Origin: Stenotrophomonas lactitubi
GTDB lineage: Bacteria; Pseudomonadota; Gammaproteobacteria; Xanthomonadales; Xanthomonadaceae
Length of the DNA: 64,000 nt
Assembly: GCF_002803515.1 (NCBI RefSeq)
Contig: NZ_PHQX01000001.1
Location: 744,001-808,000 of the forward strand
Direction: 5' to 3'
Each line of letters starts with the position of its first letter. Positions within the stretch are counted from its first letter, which is position 1. The position numbers and the translations under genes are program-made. Below the pieces are notes generated by a model that was given only the letters and a program-made list of their open reading frames with translations, made no database searches and had not been told where the DNA came from. Below are positions 7,945-15,883 of the stretch, piece after piece.

Positions 7945-8859
7945 ATGGAGAAGTTCAGCTGGAAATTGATTCCGTTGGCGCAGAGCGAGAAGCTGGGGCC
8001 GCTTGTGCCTGACGCACTTCCTATCCTGCTGCGATGGGCCAAGGAAGGCGATGACCACACCTACACCGATCTGGCGCGTGAGCTCCACGACCGCAACGGC
8101 CATTCCATCAAGCACGTCCTGAACTACGGGCGGGTGGCAGGTGGGGTGGCGCAAGCCATCGAATGGTTGAGCAAGCAATGGGGGGAACCCATTCCTCCCT
8201 TGCATGCCATCGTGATCAACAAGAACAAGGGAGTTCCGGGCGATGGGGCGGTGACCATCGTTCCGGCGTATTTCGATGGCAAGCCCATGGCGACCGAAGA
8301 AGATCGCAAGGCGCAGTTTGAAGAAGCCAAGCAGGATGTCTTCACTTACCCACACTGGGACAGGGTTGCCCGCGCCTTGGGCGCCCCCGTTGTGGAGCCT
8401 GATGCTGGAGAGAAGCCTCAGAACGAGGCGCAGCGCGTCATTCCGCTCCCCAAGGTCCAGCAGGGAGGCGGCCCAGAGAGCGCCGAACATCAAGCCCTCA
8501 AGCGCTGGGTGGCCAACCATCCGGAAGAGTTCATGGACTACGGCGACTTCACCGCTGGCACGAACGAGAAGCTCTTGAGCTCCGGCGATCGGTTGGATGC
8601 CCACTTCGACAACGGCAAGCACCGTCTAGCCGTTGAGGTGAAGACCAGCCGGTGCAGCGAAGACGAGCTCCAGCGAGGCGTCTATCAAGCGGTGAAATAC
8701 CGCGCCGTTCTCCGGGCCGAGCAGAAGGCGATCCGCCACGTGCCCAACGGGGAGGCGGTGCTGGTGTGCACGCGCGCTCCGAACGCGGAAACCCGAGCGC
8801 TCATCAGGCGGCTGCAGGTGCGGTTCCAGCAGGTGCCGCTGGAGGCGGAGCAAAAATGA
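7945..8859 (+). CDS. PD-(D/E)XK nuclease-fold protein
   Basis: 304 residues. The N-terminal half (1-130) includes YTDLARELHDRNGHSIKHVL, which looks like a winged-helix or similar DNA-contacting segment. The C-terminal half carries the restriction-endonuclease fold: E181 in ESAEHQALKRWV, D218 in SGDRLDAHFDNG, E231-V-K233 in LAVEVKTSR, and a downstream QRGVYQAVKYR helix. These are the residues expected of an active PD-(D/E)XK nuclease. It overlaps the next gene by ATGA, so the two form a unit. A role in phage or plasmid defence is inferred from fold and neighbour. Confidence 0.75.
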   Translation: MEKFSWKLIPLAQSEKLGPLVPDALPILLRWAKEGDDHTYTDLARELHDRNGHSIKHVLNYGRVAGGVAQAIEWLSKQWGEPIPPLHAIVINKNKGVPGDGAVTIVPAYFDGKPMATEEDRKAQFEEAKQDVFTYPHWDRVARALGAPVVEPDAGEKPQNEAQRVIPLPKVQQGGGPESAEHQALKRWVANHPEEFMDYGDFTAGTNEKLLSSGDRLDAHFDNGKHRLAVEVKTSRCSEDELQRGVYQAVKYRAVLRAEQKAIRHVPNGEAVLVCTRAPNAETRALIRRLQVRFQQVPLEAEQK

Positions 8860-9617
8860 AGCCTGAGGAACTGGAACAACGTATTCGCCAAATCGATGGA
8901 TTCGTTCGGGTGCTCACGCAGGAGTGCCACATCCTCGACGAGCGCCGGCACATTCTGTCCCCACTCATTCAAGACCCCGAGATTCAGGCAGGGCTGAAAG
9001 CCAAGCTGGACAAGACGCCGGGGGCCAATGCCTGGAACCACCTGGCGCCGCTTCTTGGACAAGACCTGGTGCGCGATCAGTCACGGCTATTTCTGGACAA
9101 CGATTCGCGGTCCGGTAGCCTGACCAACCTCTGGCGAAAGCTTCAAGCAGATCCCGCGATCAAGGAGCACTACCGGGAGCGCTACGGTCGCATCTTCGAT
9201 CACTTCCACGACGAACCGATCAGTGACCTGCCGCCCGAAAGCTCGGCTGTTTTCCAGGAGAAGTTCAGACAGAGCGATCGGGACGAGAACTACTCGCGCT
9301 TCGATAGTGGCTGGGAAAAGGTCTCCAATGAAATGGCGATCCTTTCGGTTGATCCCGTGGCAGCGAAAATCAAGACCCTACGGGACAAGCACCATGCCCA
9401 CCTGGAAATGCGGAAGTTGGACGAGGAGCCCGGCGCCTTTGACATCAACACGCTTGGGTTGACCTTCAATGAGGTCTTGGCTTTTGGTGATCGTTGCCAA
9501 GCCACAGTGGCCGAGCTTGGGCTGCTCTTGACCGGAACCAGTTGGGATCCACAGCAATACGCGTCGGTTCACGAAGCCCAAGGCAAGGCGATGTGGAAAA
9601 CCTTGGCTGGGGTTTGA
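8856..9617 (+). CDS. HEPN/AbiU2-like protein
   Basis: 253 residues, ATG at 8856 overlapping the nuclease stop. Helix-rich throughout. The segment KIKTLRDKHHAHLEMRKLDE carries R176...H182 (Rx5H), typical of HEPN ribonucleases, and the arrangement DKH-AHLE followed by a C-terminal FNEVLAFGDRC helix is like the AbiU2 group of abortive-infection proteins. No transmembrane segment. Paired with the nuclease, it is a candidate toxin or effector RNase of a defence module. Family assignment is from motif memory and should be held loosely. Confidence 0.65.
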   Translation: MKPEELEQRIRQIDGFVRVLTQECHILDERRHILSPLIQDPEIQAGLKAKLDKTPGANAWNHLAPLLGQDLVRDQSRLFLDNDSRSGSLTNLWRKLQADPAIKEHYRERYGRIFDHFHDEPISDLPPESSAVFQEKFRQSDRDENYSRFDSGWEKVSNEMAILSVDPVAAKIKTLRDKHHAHLEMRKLDEEPGAFDINTLGLTFNEVLAFGDRCQATVAELGLLLTGTSWDPQQYASVHEAQGKAMWKTLAGV

Positions 9618-9779
9618 CTTCGAGGCACAGCAGCGAAGAGCCCAGAAGCCGCCGCAGGTGGCCAAGCCACCTGCCTTCTGAAAAGCACGCTTGGTGCGAG
9701 GGCATTGCCTCCGGTCGGTTTTGGAAATCCGAAGCTTTGCCACTTCGAACGTGAGGGATGCCCTCCGCCTTCTTTGCCG

Positions 9780-11567
9780 TCAGGGGCACTTGAATTCAAA
9801 GCCCACCCAGTCGCTCGCTCCCAGGTCTTGCCAGTAGAACCGCGCGCCTGGACCCACGACGCTGCACGAGCAAGCCGCAGGCCAAACCGCGGTGCCAGGG
9901 TGGTTGACGAAGCCGTAACCTGGCATCGGAGTTAAGTTGGCGCGCAGCGCGTAGACACAGGCTTCCAAAGCCGGTGTTGGGCGGGTCACGCCAGGTGGCT
10001 CTGGCGTAAACGTGGGGGTGTCGTTCGTTTCGTATTGCCAAGTGCATGCCAACGAGGTGGCTTGAAGCTCGGCCAGGGTCCGGGGAGCGTTGCAGAAGAT
10101 CGCCCAGCCGTAGTGCCCTCCGTCTCCCCACGAATGCCAAGATCGCCCGGTGTATTCGGGAAACGTCGGAGGTGGTGCGTTGGGGGTGCATGTATTGGCC
10201 TCGTTGCGACGAACCCCAGTCTCCGCCCAATTTGTCCAAGTGGTGAACGTCGGGCTGGGCAGCGACCACGTGGTGGCTGGGCAGCTGTATGTCCCAGTCC
10301 TCGTCCGCCGCTGCTCGGCCTGCCACGTGTGCGATCCACTCTGGCCCGCCGGGCAAGCGGCACTCGCGGCGACCCACTGGGTTTCGGCTTGTGGGAAAGG
10401 CGCTGGGCAAGCCGTGCAGGTGGTATTGGTCTGCGTCCAGGCGTTCCACGAACCGGTGCCCGTGCAGGTGAAGGTGCGCTGCTGCCCAATCGCGCCAAAC
10501 TGACCTGCAGGGCATCCCACGTTGCGGGTCTCGGGAGCAGGGCACGGCGTGCAGGTGCTGTTGGTCGTGGTCCAACTGCCGGCCGTCGTGGAGCCAGCCC
10601 ACGCCTCGTAAACGCTCGGATCGGTTCCGCAGTGGTGACGGCGGTTCTGGAACACCTGGCCCACTTGGCCCAATGGGCAGTTGATGGTTCGGTTCTCGCT
10701 CCACTCCTGACACGGCGGCACCGTGTTCGTCGGCGGTGGCGTGGCCGGGGATGAAGTGGGCGGGGCAGGGGGCGTCACGCTCACCGGGGGAGCGGGCGGA
10801 GTGACTGGTGGGGGCGTCATGGGAGGAACGCTTGGTGGCGGGGCGGTTGGGGGCGACACCGGCGTGGAAGGCGCGACCGGCCCCACGGGCCCTACTGGGG
10901 TTCCCACGGGTGGAGAAACGGGAGGCGTGACCGAGGGGGTGACGGGGGGCAACACCAGCGGCGATCCGGTCCATTCGCCCGCCAACAACCCGCTGTGGTA
11001 GACGAAGACCACGCGCGATTTGTCAGCGCAGGTGCGGCCCAGCAATCCGACGTCGAGCTGGCCGCCGGTGTTTCGAATCACCGACACGTCCGACACCTGC
11101 GCGTCCCACACCCCGCCCGCGTTGGCCGCGACCAGGTCCACGCACGCTTGGCGAGGAAGGCCGGCGTAGCTGACGGAGAACGAATCCCCGAAGCGTTCGA
11201 CGGTGTAGGACTGGACGTTCACTGCGCCGCCCCACGCGTTGGTCAAGACGCTTTCCCCGACGCCGAGTTGGGATTCGGGGGCCAGGCCATCGACCACCAC
11301 GGCGGTGGTGCTCACCCCGCGGAACGTTCCCACCACCCCAAAGCTGCTCTCGATACGACGGGACAGCTCGCGCAGGTTGCGCGTCTCGCTGGCCACCTTG
11401 GCCTTTGCATCGACCTGGCCAAAGAACAGGAACATCGCGCCCGTGGCGGCGGTCACGGTCCCTAGTGCAAGCAAGGCCTCGGTGAGGGTGAAGCCCAGCG
11501 CGCAGCGCACGCCTTTGGAAAGGCGGGTGAGGGTGGGCGAACAGCGGGGGCGGGTCGTGTGCGTCAT
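9780..11567 (-). CDS. PilS/PilV-like type IV pilin with adhesin tip
   Basis: 595 residues. A class III prepilin leader ends at G25, with cleavage before FTLTEALLAL (E30 is the +5 glutamate), followed by a hydrophobic helix. Residues 55-200 resemble the PilS globular domain (NLRELSRRIESSFG, STTAVVVDGLAPESQ). Residues about 203-285 are a proline-rich linker. Residues 286-595 form a Cys/Trp-rich tip with three related units (CPLGQVG..., CPAGQFG..., CPAGQSG...). Thin conjugative pili of IncI-type plasmids use PilS with a PilV adhesin for mating-pair contact; here both features are in one chain. No other pilus genes are in the window. Confidence 0.8.
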   Translation of the reverse strand: MTHTTRPRCSPTLTRLSKGVRCALGFTLTEALLALGTVTAATGAMFLFFGQVDAKAKVASETRNLRELSRRIESSFGVVGTFRGVSTTAVVVDGLAPESQLGVGESVLTNAWGGAVNVQSYTVERFGDSFSVSYAGLPRQACVDLVAANAGGVWDAQVSDVSVIRNTGGQLDVGLLGRTCADKSRVVFVYHSGLLAGEWTGSPLVLPPVTPSVTPPVSPPVGTPVGPVGPVAPSTPVSPPTAPPPSVPPMTPPPVTPPAPPVSVTPPAPPTSSPATPPPTNTVPPCQEWSENRTINCPLGQVGQVFQNRRHHCGTDPSVYEAWAGSTTAGSWTTTNSTCTPCPAPETRNVGCPAGQFGAIGQQRTFTCTGTGSWNAWTQTNTTCTACPAPFPQAETQWVAASAACPAGQSGSHTWQAEQRRTRTGTYSCPATTWSLPSPTFTTWTNWAETGVRRNEANTCTPNAPPPTFPEYTGRSWHSWGDGGHYGWAIFCNAPRTLAELQATSLACTWQYETNDTPTFTPEPPGVTRPTPALEACVYALRANLTPMPGYGFVNHPGTAVWPAACSCSVVGPGARFYWQDLGASDWVGFEFKCP

Positions 11568-11609
11568 GCATTCAGCATGCGATGCACCTTGGATTCCGCA
11601 AGCCCCTGT

Positions 11610-11619
11610 TTTTAGTCAA
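11610..11619 (+). promoter_or_regulatory. TTTTAGTCAA box
   Basis: Same ten bases as in the leader modules, here upstream of the gene at 11,733 and behind the divergent pilin gene. It is followed by a T-rich stretch and a TTGACA hexamer at about 11,640. Confidence 0.45.
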
Positions 11620-11677
11620 AAAAAGTTGGATTTTTCATCTTGACATTGCGTGGTGGTCTGGTTGCATGGGGTTAAGG

Positions 11678-11695
11678 GAGTGGGGCGACCTACTC
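11678..11695 (+). promoter_or_regulatory. Palindromic operator-like site
   Basis: GAGTGGGGCGACCTACTC, an imperfect inverted repeat of the element-wide family TGAGTA...TACTCA, followed by ACGAA. It lies about 40 bp before the start at 11,733. Confidence 0.55.
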
Positions 11696-11732
11696 ACGAA
11701 GACCGCTTTAAATAACCCAAGAGACCGTCGCC

Positions 11733-11906
11733 ATGATTGAAAGCCCCACCCGCTCGGCCCGCCCCATCGCTGGCCTTCCTTTCGCGCACATCCCTCCCAC
11801 GGTTCCCGCGTTCCTGCCCGAAGGCAAGCTTCGCCGGCAAGCCCGCCTGGCGCGCGAGCAACGCCACTTCGAGCGCCAGCTGCGCAAGGAGCTGAAATGG
11901 AAATGA
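11733..11906 (+). CDS. Small basic protein, 57 aa
   Basis: Starts MIESPTRSARPIAGLPFAHI and ends in a basic helix (RRQARLARE, RQLRKELKWK). It overlaps the following ankyrin-like gene by ten bases, and the operator-like site at 11,678 lies in its leader. Its end suggests nucleic-acid or membrane binding, but no family is recognised. Confidence 0.55.
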   Translation: MIESPTRSARPIAGLPFAHIPPTVPAFLPEGKLRRQARLAREQRHFERQLRKELKWK

Positions 11907-12361
11907 CCACCGACCGGCGCGCTCAACGGCTTCTGGAGGCCATCGAACACCGCAACCCACAGGCTTTGAAAAGAACCATTGCGGCCATCCACGAGGCACG
12001 TCTGAAGGCTTGGAGGGGCCTGACGGCTTTCCCGTCCTTGGACCACCCGGTGGGGCCCAACGGAATTACCGCTTTCCACGTCGCTTGCATGGCGTGGCAC
12101 GTGAACCAGCATGACCCGGCCAAGCGGCAGTGCTACGACAAGATGGCCGGAATGCTGGCCGAAGCAGGGGCGGACGTGTTTGCGGAGTTCGGCCCGGCAA
12201 AGCAACGCTGGACGATCATTGAAGCGCTGCATGGCGCTACGCCACCGTCTGTCAAAGCATGGATGGCCTCTCAGCCGTTCGATCTGCATTGCTCTGCGTC
12301 AAACACCGCCCACACGATTCGGTGGGACAGCCGTCGTCCAGTCGCCTCGCTGGAAGAATAG
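11897..12361 (+). CDS. Ankyrin-like protein, 154 aa
   Basis: Helical protein starting MEMTTDRRAQRLLEAIEHRN. The segment NGITAFHVACMAWHVNQHDP followed by MLAEAGADVFAEFG has the spacing of ankyrin repeats (TxxH...LL..GAD). Probable protein-interaction protein of unknown partner. Translationally coupled to the small basic protein before it. Confidence 0.6.
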   Translation: MEMTTDRRAQRLLEAIEHRNPQALKRTIAAIHEARLKAWRGLTAFPSLDHPVGPNGITAFHVACMAWHVNQHDPAKRQCYDKMAGMLAEAGADVFAEFGPAKQRWTIIEALHGATPPSVKAWMASQPFDLHCSASNTAHTIRWDSRRPVASLEE

Positions 12362-12454
12362 AAAAGAATCCAAGGGCTGAACGGCCCGAAAGGGTTGCAA
12401 AAACATGCACTTGCGCAATGGCGGCGTCGGGGTAAGTTCGGAGGGAACCCCTAT

Positions 12455-12465
12455 CTACTCACGAA
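12455..12465 (+). promoter_or_regulatory. CTACTCACGAA half-site
   Basis: Single arm of the element-wide operator, ten bases before the ATG of the ParA-like gene. The left arm is degenerate (GGAGGG). Confidence 0.45.
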
Positions 12466-12475
12466 AGGATGCCCT

Positions 12476-13072
12476 ATGCGACTGTGCAACTTCTCACTCA
12501 AGGGTGGCGTCGGCCGCACGACGCTGGCCCTGAATCTTGCCGGGTGCTATGCCCGTGACCCCAGCCTGCGTGTGTTGGTCAACGACCGGGACCCCCAAGG
12601 CGGAGCCTGTGCGTTTGCCTCACTGTCGGACGAAACACCGTTCAGTGTCGGGCGCTCGCGCTCCCCTGGCTTCGACGTGGAGATCACTGACACTCCACCA
12701 CGCCTGCCGGACAACGAAGTGATCCCCGAGGCTGATCTCTACCTGGTGCCCACGTTGCTCGATGGGGCCAGCTTTCTCATCTTTCTGCGAACCGTGGATG
12801 TGCTTGAAAAGAAGGGGAAGCGTTACCTGCCCATCGCCAACCGGGCCAACGAGAAGCGGGCAGCCCATCGACGCCGCCTGGAGCACCCCAAGATGTCGGG
12901 CGCTATCCTGGTGCGGGATCGTGCGTTGTTTGCGGACTGCTACGAGGAGGGAAAGACCGTGTTCGACGCCAACGGCCGCTGGGCCCGGGTGGCCCAGGAG
13001 GAGATCCACGCCCTGGCTGTCCGGGTGCGCGATACCTTGGCCGCTGGTGCAGGCCGGAGGGCTGCGGCATGA
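12476..13072 (+). CDS. ParA-like partition ATPase, Walker A variant
   Basis: 198 residues, start MRLCNFSLKGGVGRTTLALN. The deviant Walker A box reads KGGVGRTT: the signature lysine K9 is present, but the P-loop lysine is replaced by R14. The Walker A' segment ITDTPPRLPDN and a following hydrophobic strand (ADLYLVPTLL) fit the ParA/MinD family. It is shorter than typical chromosomal ParA, as for small plasmid ParA proteins lacking an N-terminal HTH. It overlaps the next gene by ATGA, the layout expected of a par operon. Role: probable maintenance of the element when extrachromosomal. Confidence 0.8.
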   Translation: MRLCNFSLKGGVGRTTLALNLAGCYARDPSLRVLVNDRDPQGGACAFASLSDETPFSVGRSRSPGFDVEITDTPPRLPDNEVIPEADLYLVPTLLDGASFLIFLRTVDVLEKKGKRYLPIANRANEKRAAHRRRLEHPKMSGAILVRDRALFADCYEEGKTVFDANGRWARVAQEEIHALAVRVRDTLAAGAGRRAAA

Positions 13073-13677
13073 TGGAGCTTCCCTTGGTTTCCCTCCCAGA
13101 CCTACCCATGGCCACTCGCAAAGCTCCTGCCAAGAAGGCTGCCACGAAGAAGGCCGTCAAGCGCACCTTGGATGACATCAAGGACGTGACCCATGCCAAG
13201 GCTCGCCGGACCAGCAAAGCGGCAGGCCTTCCGATCGCCCGCATCCCGGAGCATCTGTTGCTGGGGCCGGGCGACTACCCGGAGCGCAAGTCCTACTTCG
13301 ACTACGACGACAGCCAAAAGGCTGGCAACGTGGGAGGCAAGCGGGTTCACATGGTCATGCCCCGATCGGTCACGCTGCACGACTACCGCCGTCGGGAGGA
13401 CGGGCTGCGCCACCACCGGGCCATGGTGACGATCCCGCCAAAGCTCCGCGAGAACATCGCCAAGCTGTTTGGCTTTGACGATTCGGAAGACGCCGGCAGT
13501 GAAGTTGCGTTGACCACCGCTATGGTGGCGTTGGCCGACTACGCGGCGGCCTCGCTCATCAAGGACAAGACGCTGTTGATCGTGAGCTCGCCGGTGGACG
13601 AGCACGCGGAGGACCGCAAGGCCGCCAGGGTGGCGGTGCGGAATCTGGGGATGAGCAAGAACGGAAAGATCTACTGA
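13069..13677 (+). CDS. Putative partner of ParA, Lys/Ala-rich N-terminus
   Basis: 202 residues. After a short lead the sequence PMATRKAPAKKAATKKAVKR is histone-H1-like, suited to DNA contact. The central part (MVMPRSVTLHDYRRREDGLR) and the helical C-terminus have no recognised domain. Coupling to the ParA gene by a four-base overlap suggests it is the centromere-binding partner (ParB role), although there is no ParB motif. An in-frame ATG at 13,108 is an alternative start. It is closed by a hairpin at 13,698. Confidence 0.65.
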   Translation: MMELPLVSLPDLPMATRKAPAKKAATKKAVKRTLDDIKDVTHAKARRTSKAAGLPIARIPEHLLLGPGDYPERKSYFDYDDSQKAGNVGGKRVHMVMPRSVTLHDYRRREDGLRHHRAMVTIPPKLRENIAKLFGFDDSEDAGSEVALTTAMVALADYAAASLIKDKTLLIVSSPVDEHAEDRKAARVAVRNLGMSKNGKIY

Positions 13678-13697
13678 CCCTCACAAACAGGGGAACG

Positions 13698-13723
13698 AAG
13701 AAAGCGGCCATAGCCGCTTTCTT
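13698..13723 (+). terminator. Hairpin terminator of the par operon
   Basis: Perfect 11-bp stem AAGAAAGCGGC / GCCGCTTTCTT with a CATA loop. The T run is within the stem arm. It separates the par operon from the convergent HNH gene and could work in both directions. Confidence 0.7.
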
Positions 13724-13901
13724 GTAGCTGTGGATCATCCCGTGGGCAGAGCAAAAGCAGCTAAAAAAGCGTCCCCTGGCGGGAGCAGGCATACGCCTAC
13801 GGCGCGGAGAACCGTTGATTGCACTTCCGGATCCACGCGGAGGGCGTTTCTATCATGAGCAATGGTTCGATTTGTCCGATCAGCCGGAGCTTTGGGTCGG
13901 C

Positions 13902-14783
13902 TCATTGAGAAAGGCTGGCACCGTCCAGCTCGGACGATTCATTGCCCGCCAGTCGCCGCCGCAGGGCCTCTTTGGACATCTTGGGCGGAGCGTCCAGCGA
14001 GAGCTCCTTTCCGTCCAACGAACGGTAGAACGGATCGTCCACCCCCGCGCTGACGTAAACGACCAGGTCCGGTCCGATGGTTAACAGGCCTGTATCGAAC
14101 AACGCGTGGATGTCCTTCCGTAGCAGTAAGCCATTGCTCAAAGCATTGGTGGCTGCCCCGTTGTAGGGGACGATGTGAGCGGCGTCGATGACGCTTGCCA
14201 AGGCGGTCCCGGTGACCATGCACACGGCTCCGTAGTGAGCGACTAGGCGTTTACGAAACTCGGCTTGGCCCTCTCGGATCACCCGAAGGACTTGTTCCAC
14301 CCGCTTGCCCTCGGCCACGATGGCTTCCGCCGCCGGGGGCAGTGCCTGTTCCACTGCCAACCGCCCGCTCTCTTCCAGCACACCTTGGAGTGCTTGGATG
14401 GCGTCGTATCCAAGCAGCTCTGCCGCCGGGCGCAGCTGTGGGTCAATGCCGGATCGGTGTCGGATGTGGGCCAACAGGAGGGCGGCGTCTTCGAGGTAAG
14501 TGAGCTTCTCTCGGCGCATGCTCCAAAGCTGGTTCAGTTCGTCCAAGCCCCAGGTGTTCAGCGCCAACTGGACCTCACCGCTGCTCATCCGGCGGGCGAG
14601 GTTGCCCTTGGCTAGGTTCTGCCGGACCAAGTATTCCTTAAGCTCGGGCGGATCGGTCAGCTCATCGTCATCGATGGCAAACAGGCTTCTGTAGGTCCGC
14701 GTGGCGGCTTGGCTCTTCTCTTCGTGGCGTCGTCGTTGTTTCTCCGCCCGCCACTTGGCGATGCGTTCCTTTTCGCTTTCCAT
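13902..14783 (-). CDS. HNH endonuclease-domain protein
   Basis: 293 residues. The C-terminal third has the HNH_2 signature: FRKRLVAHYGAVCMVTG, then IDAAHIVPYNG, NGLLLRKDIHALFDTG. The D-A-H, N and H residues of the beta-beta-alpha metal site are all present. The first 45 residues are charged and coiled-coil-like. This family is frequent in restriction and defence islands and as stand-alone mobile nucleases. The next gene on the same strand is a second HNH-type protein 44 bp upstream, so they may be cotranscribed. Confidence 0.8.
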   Translation of the reverse strand: MESEKERIAKWRAEKQRRRHEEKSQAATRTYRSLFAIDDDELTDPPELKEYLVRQNLAKGNLARRMSSGEVQLALNTWGLDELNQLWSMRREKLTYLEDAALLLAHIRHRSGIDPQLRPAAELLGYDAIQALQGVLEESGRLAVEQALPPAAEAIVAEGKRVEQVLRVIREGQAEFRKRLVAHYGAVCMVTGTALASVIDAAHIVPYNGAATNALSNGLLLRKDIHALFDTGLLTIGPDLVVYVSAGVDDPFYRSLDGKELSLDAPPKMSKEALRRRLAGNESSELDGASLSQ

Positions 14784-14827
14784 GCCGGATGGTGTTCGAA
14801 GTTGGGTGCGAAGCTAATGGTAGTGGA

Positions 14828-15883
14828 TCACGGCCGCTGAGAGCGGCCTTGCACTTTCCGCTGGCGGGCCTCCAACCACGACGACGCTAGATCGTCCACA
14901 TCGGCCTGCATGGCTGCCCGCTCCCCGGGCAACCATGCCCTCAGCGTCCCACTTGCCACGCCCGCGTCTCGCTTCGCCAAACGCCGCCTTGCTTCCAACC
15001 ACTGGGCCTTCGTTTCCCCCTCACGTGTGGCTTGACGCTGGGTCCGCATGCGAACGGCGTTGGGCCTGTCGCTGTAAGCCGGGATGTGGTCTTTGGCCTG
15101 GCTAGGCCACGGTGCTTCGTGCGTGCCCTGTCGCCGCAGTCGGATCTGGCGCAGGCTTGGATACCGGGCCATCCACCGGTTCTCAAAGGAGCGGTCGGGA
15201 GGGAGAGCAGTCCCCAAAGGCAGGGGAATGACCAACGCGTGGAGGGCGATCAGCTGCCACACCGCCGCTTGAAAAACATCCTCGGTCAACCGGAAGGCCG
15301 CCACGTCGGGGTGTTCCAGCCATTGGCCTTGGTGCATATTGCGCAAGAGCGCGGCCAAGTCGTTTCGCGTCAGATGGGCACGGTGGGCCAGTGGCCACCC
15401 CACTATCCAGCCGTCCGAATGCCTCTGGGCGTGAACGACGAACCGGGGGTGTATCCAGCGCTCTTGGAGCTGGGCAAGGACGGTGGCTGGCTTGGCAAAG
15501 CGCCCCACCTCGACCAGGTGGTTGTCGGAGCGCTGGAGGACAAGCAGCCGGTCGGCCAGCAGGGCGTCCAAGGGTTCTGGTGGCAGCCGCTGGCTCAACT
15601 CGGGCCAGGCCAACAGGTCTCGGCTGCCGCGTTCAGCGATGCAGCGTTTGCAGGCCATGAGCAGATTTTCGGTGTCCGCCGGGCCGCCCTGGTTCAACGG
15701 AACGAGGGGTGAAAGCCCCCACGAATGGCGATGATCCACGTTCAAAGGGGCGGTGCAGAAAGCGCACGCGGGGTTCTCAGAGCGGCGGGCCACGTCCAGC
15801 GCCCAGCGTGGGGTGGCAGGCGCACGGACGGCATGGAAGGCCAGCACGCGACGGGCAAACGCGTCCAGGTCAGCGGTGTTCAT
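14828..15883 (-). CDS. Zinc-type HNH nuclease-like protein
   Basis: 351 residues. Near the N-terminus, CAFC, then VDHRHSWGLSPLVPLNQGG, TENLLMACKRC form a CxxC...DH...N...CxxC arrangement typical of zinc-supported HNH nucleases. The remaining 250 residues are helical, ending in an Arg-rich tail (LEARQRKVQGRSQRP). It is upstream of the HNH_2 gene on the same strand, with the double TTTGACTAAAAC sites in its 5' region. A nuclease or conjugation-linked nickase function is possible; the substrate is unknown. Confidence 0.65.
   Translation of the reverse strand: MNTADLDAFARRVLAFHAVRAPATPRWALDVARRSENPACAFCTAPLNVDHRHSWGLSPLVPLNQGGPADTENLLMACKRCIAERGSRDLLAWPELSQRLPPEPLDALLADRLLVLQRSDNHLVEVGRFAKPATVLAQLQERWIHPRFVVHAQRHSDGWIVGWPLAHRAHLTRNDLAALLRNMHQGQWLEHPDVAAFRLTEDVFQAAVWQLIALHALVIPLPLGTALPPDRSFENRWMARYPSLRQIRLRRQGTHEAPWPSQAKDHIPAYSDRPNAVRMRTQRQATREGETKAQWLEARRRLAKRDAGVASGTLRAWLPGERAAMQADVDDLASSWLEARQRKVQGRSQRP

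Noticed and set aside
13698..13723. Possible oriT-like palindrome after the par operon
   Set aside because: Perfect stem with short loop between convergent genes is better explained as a terminator.
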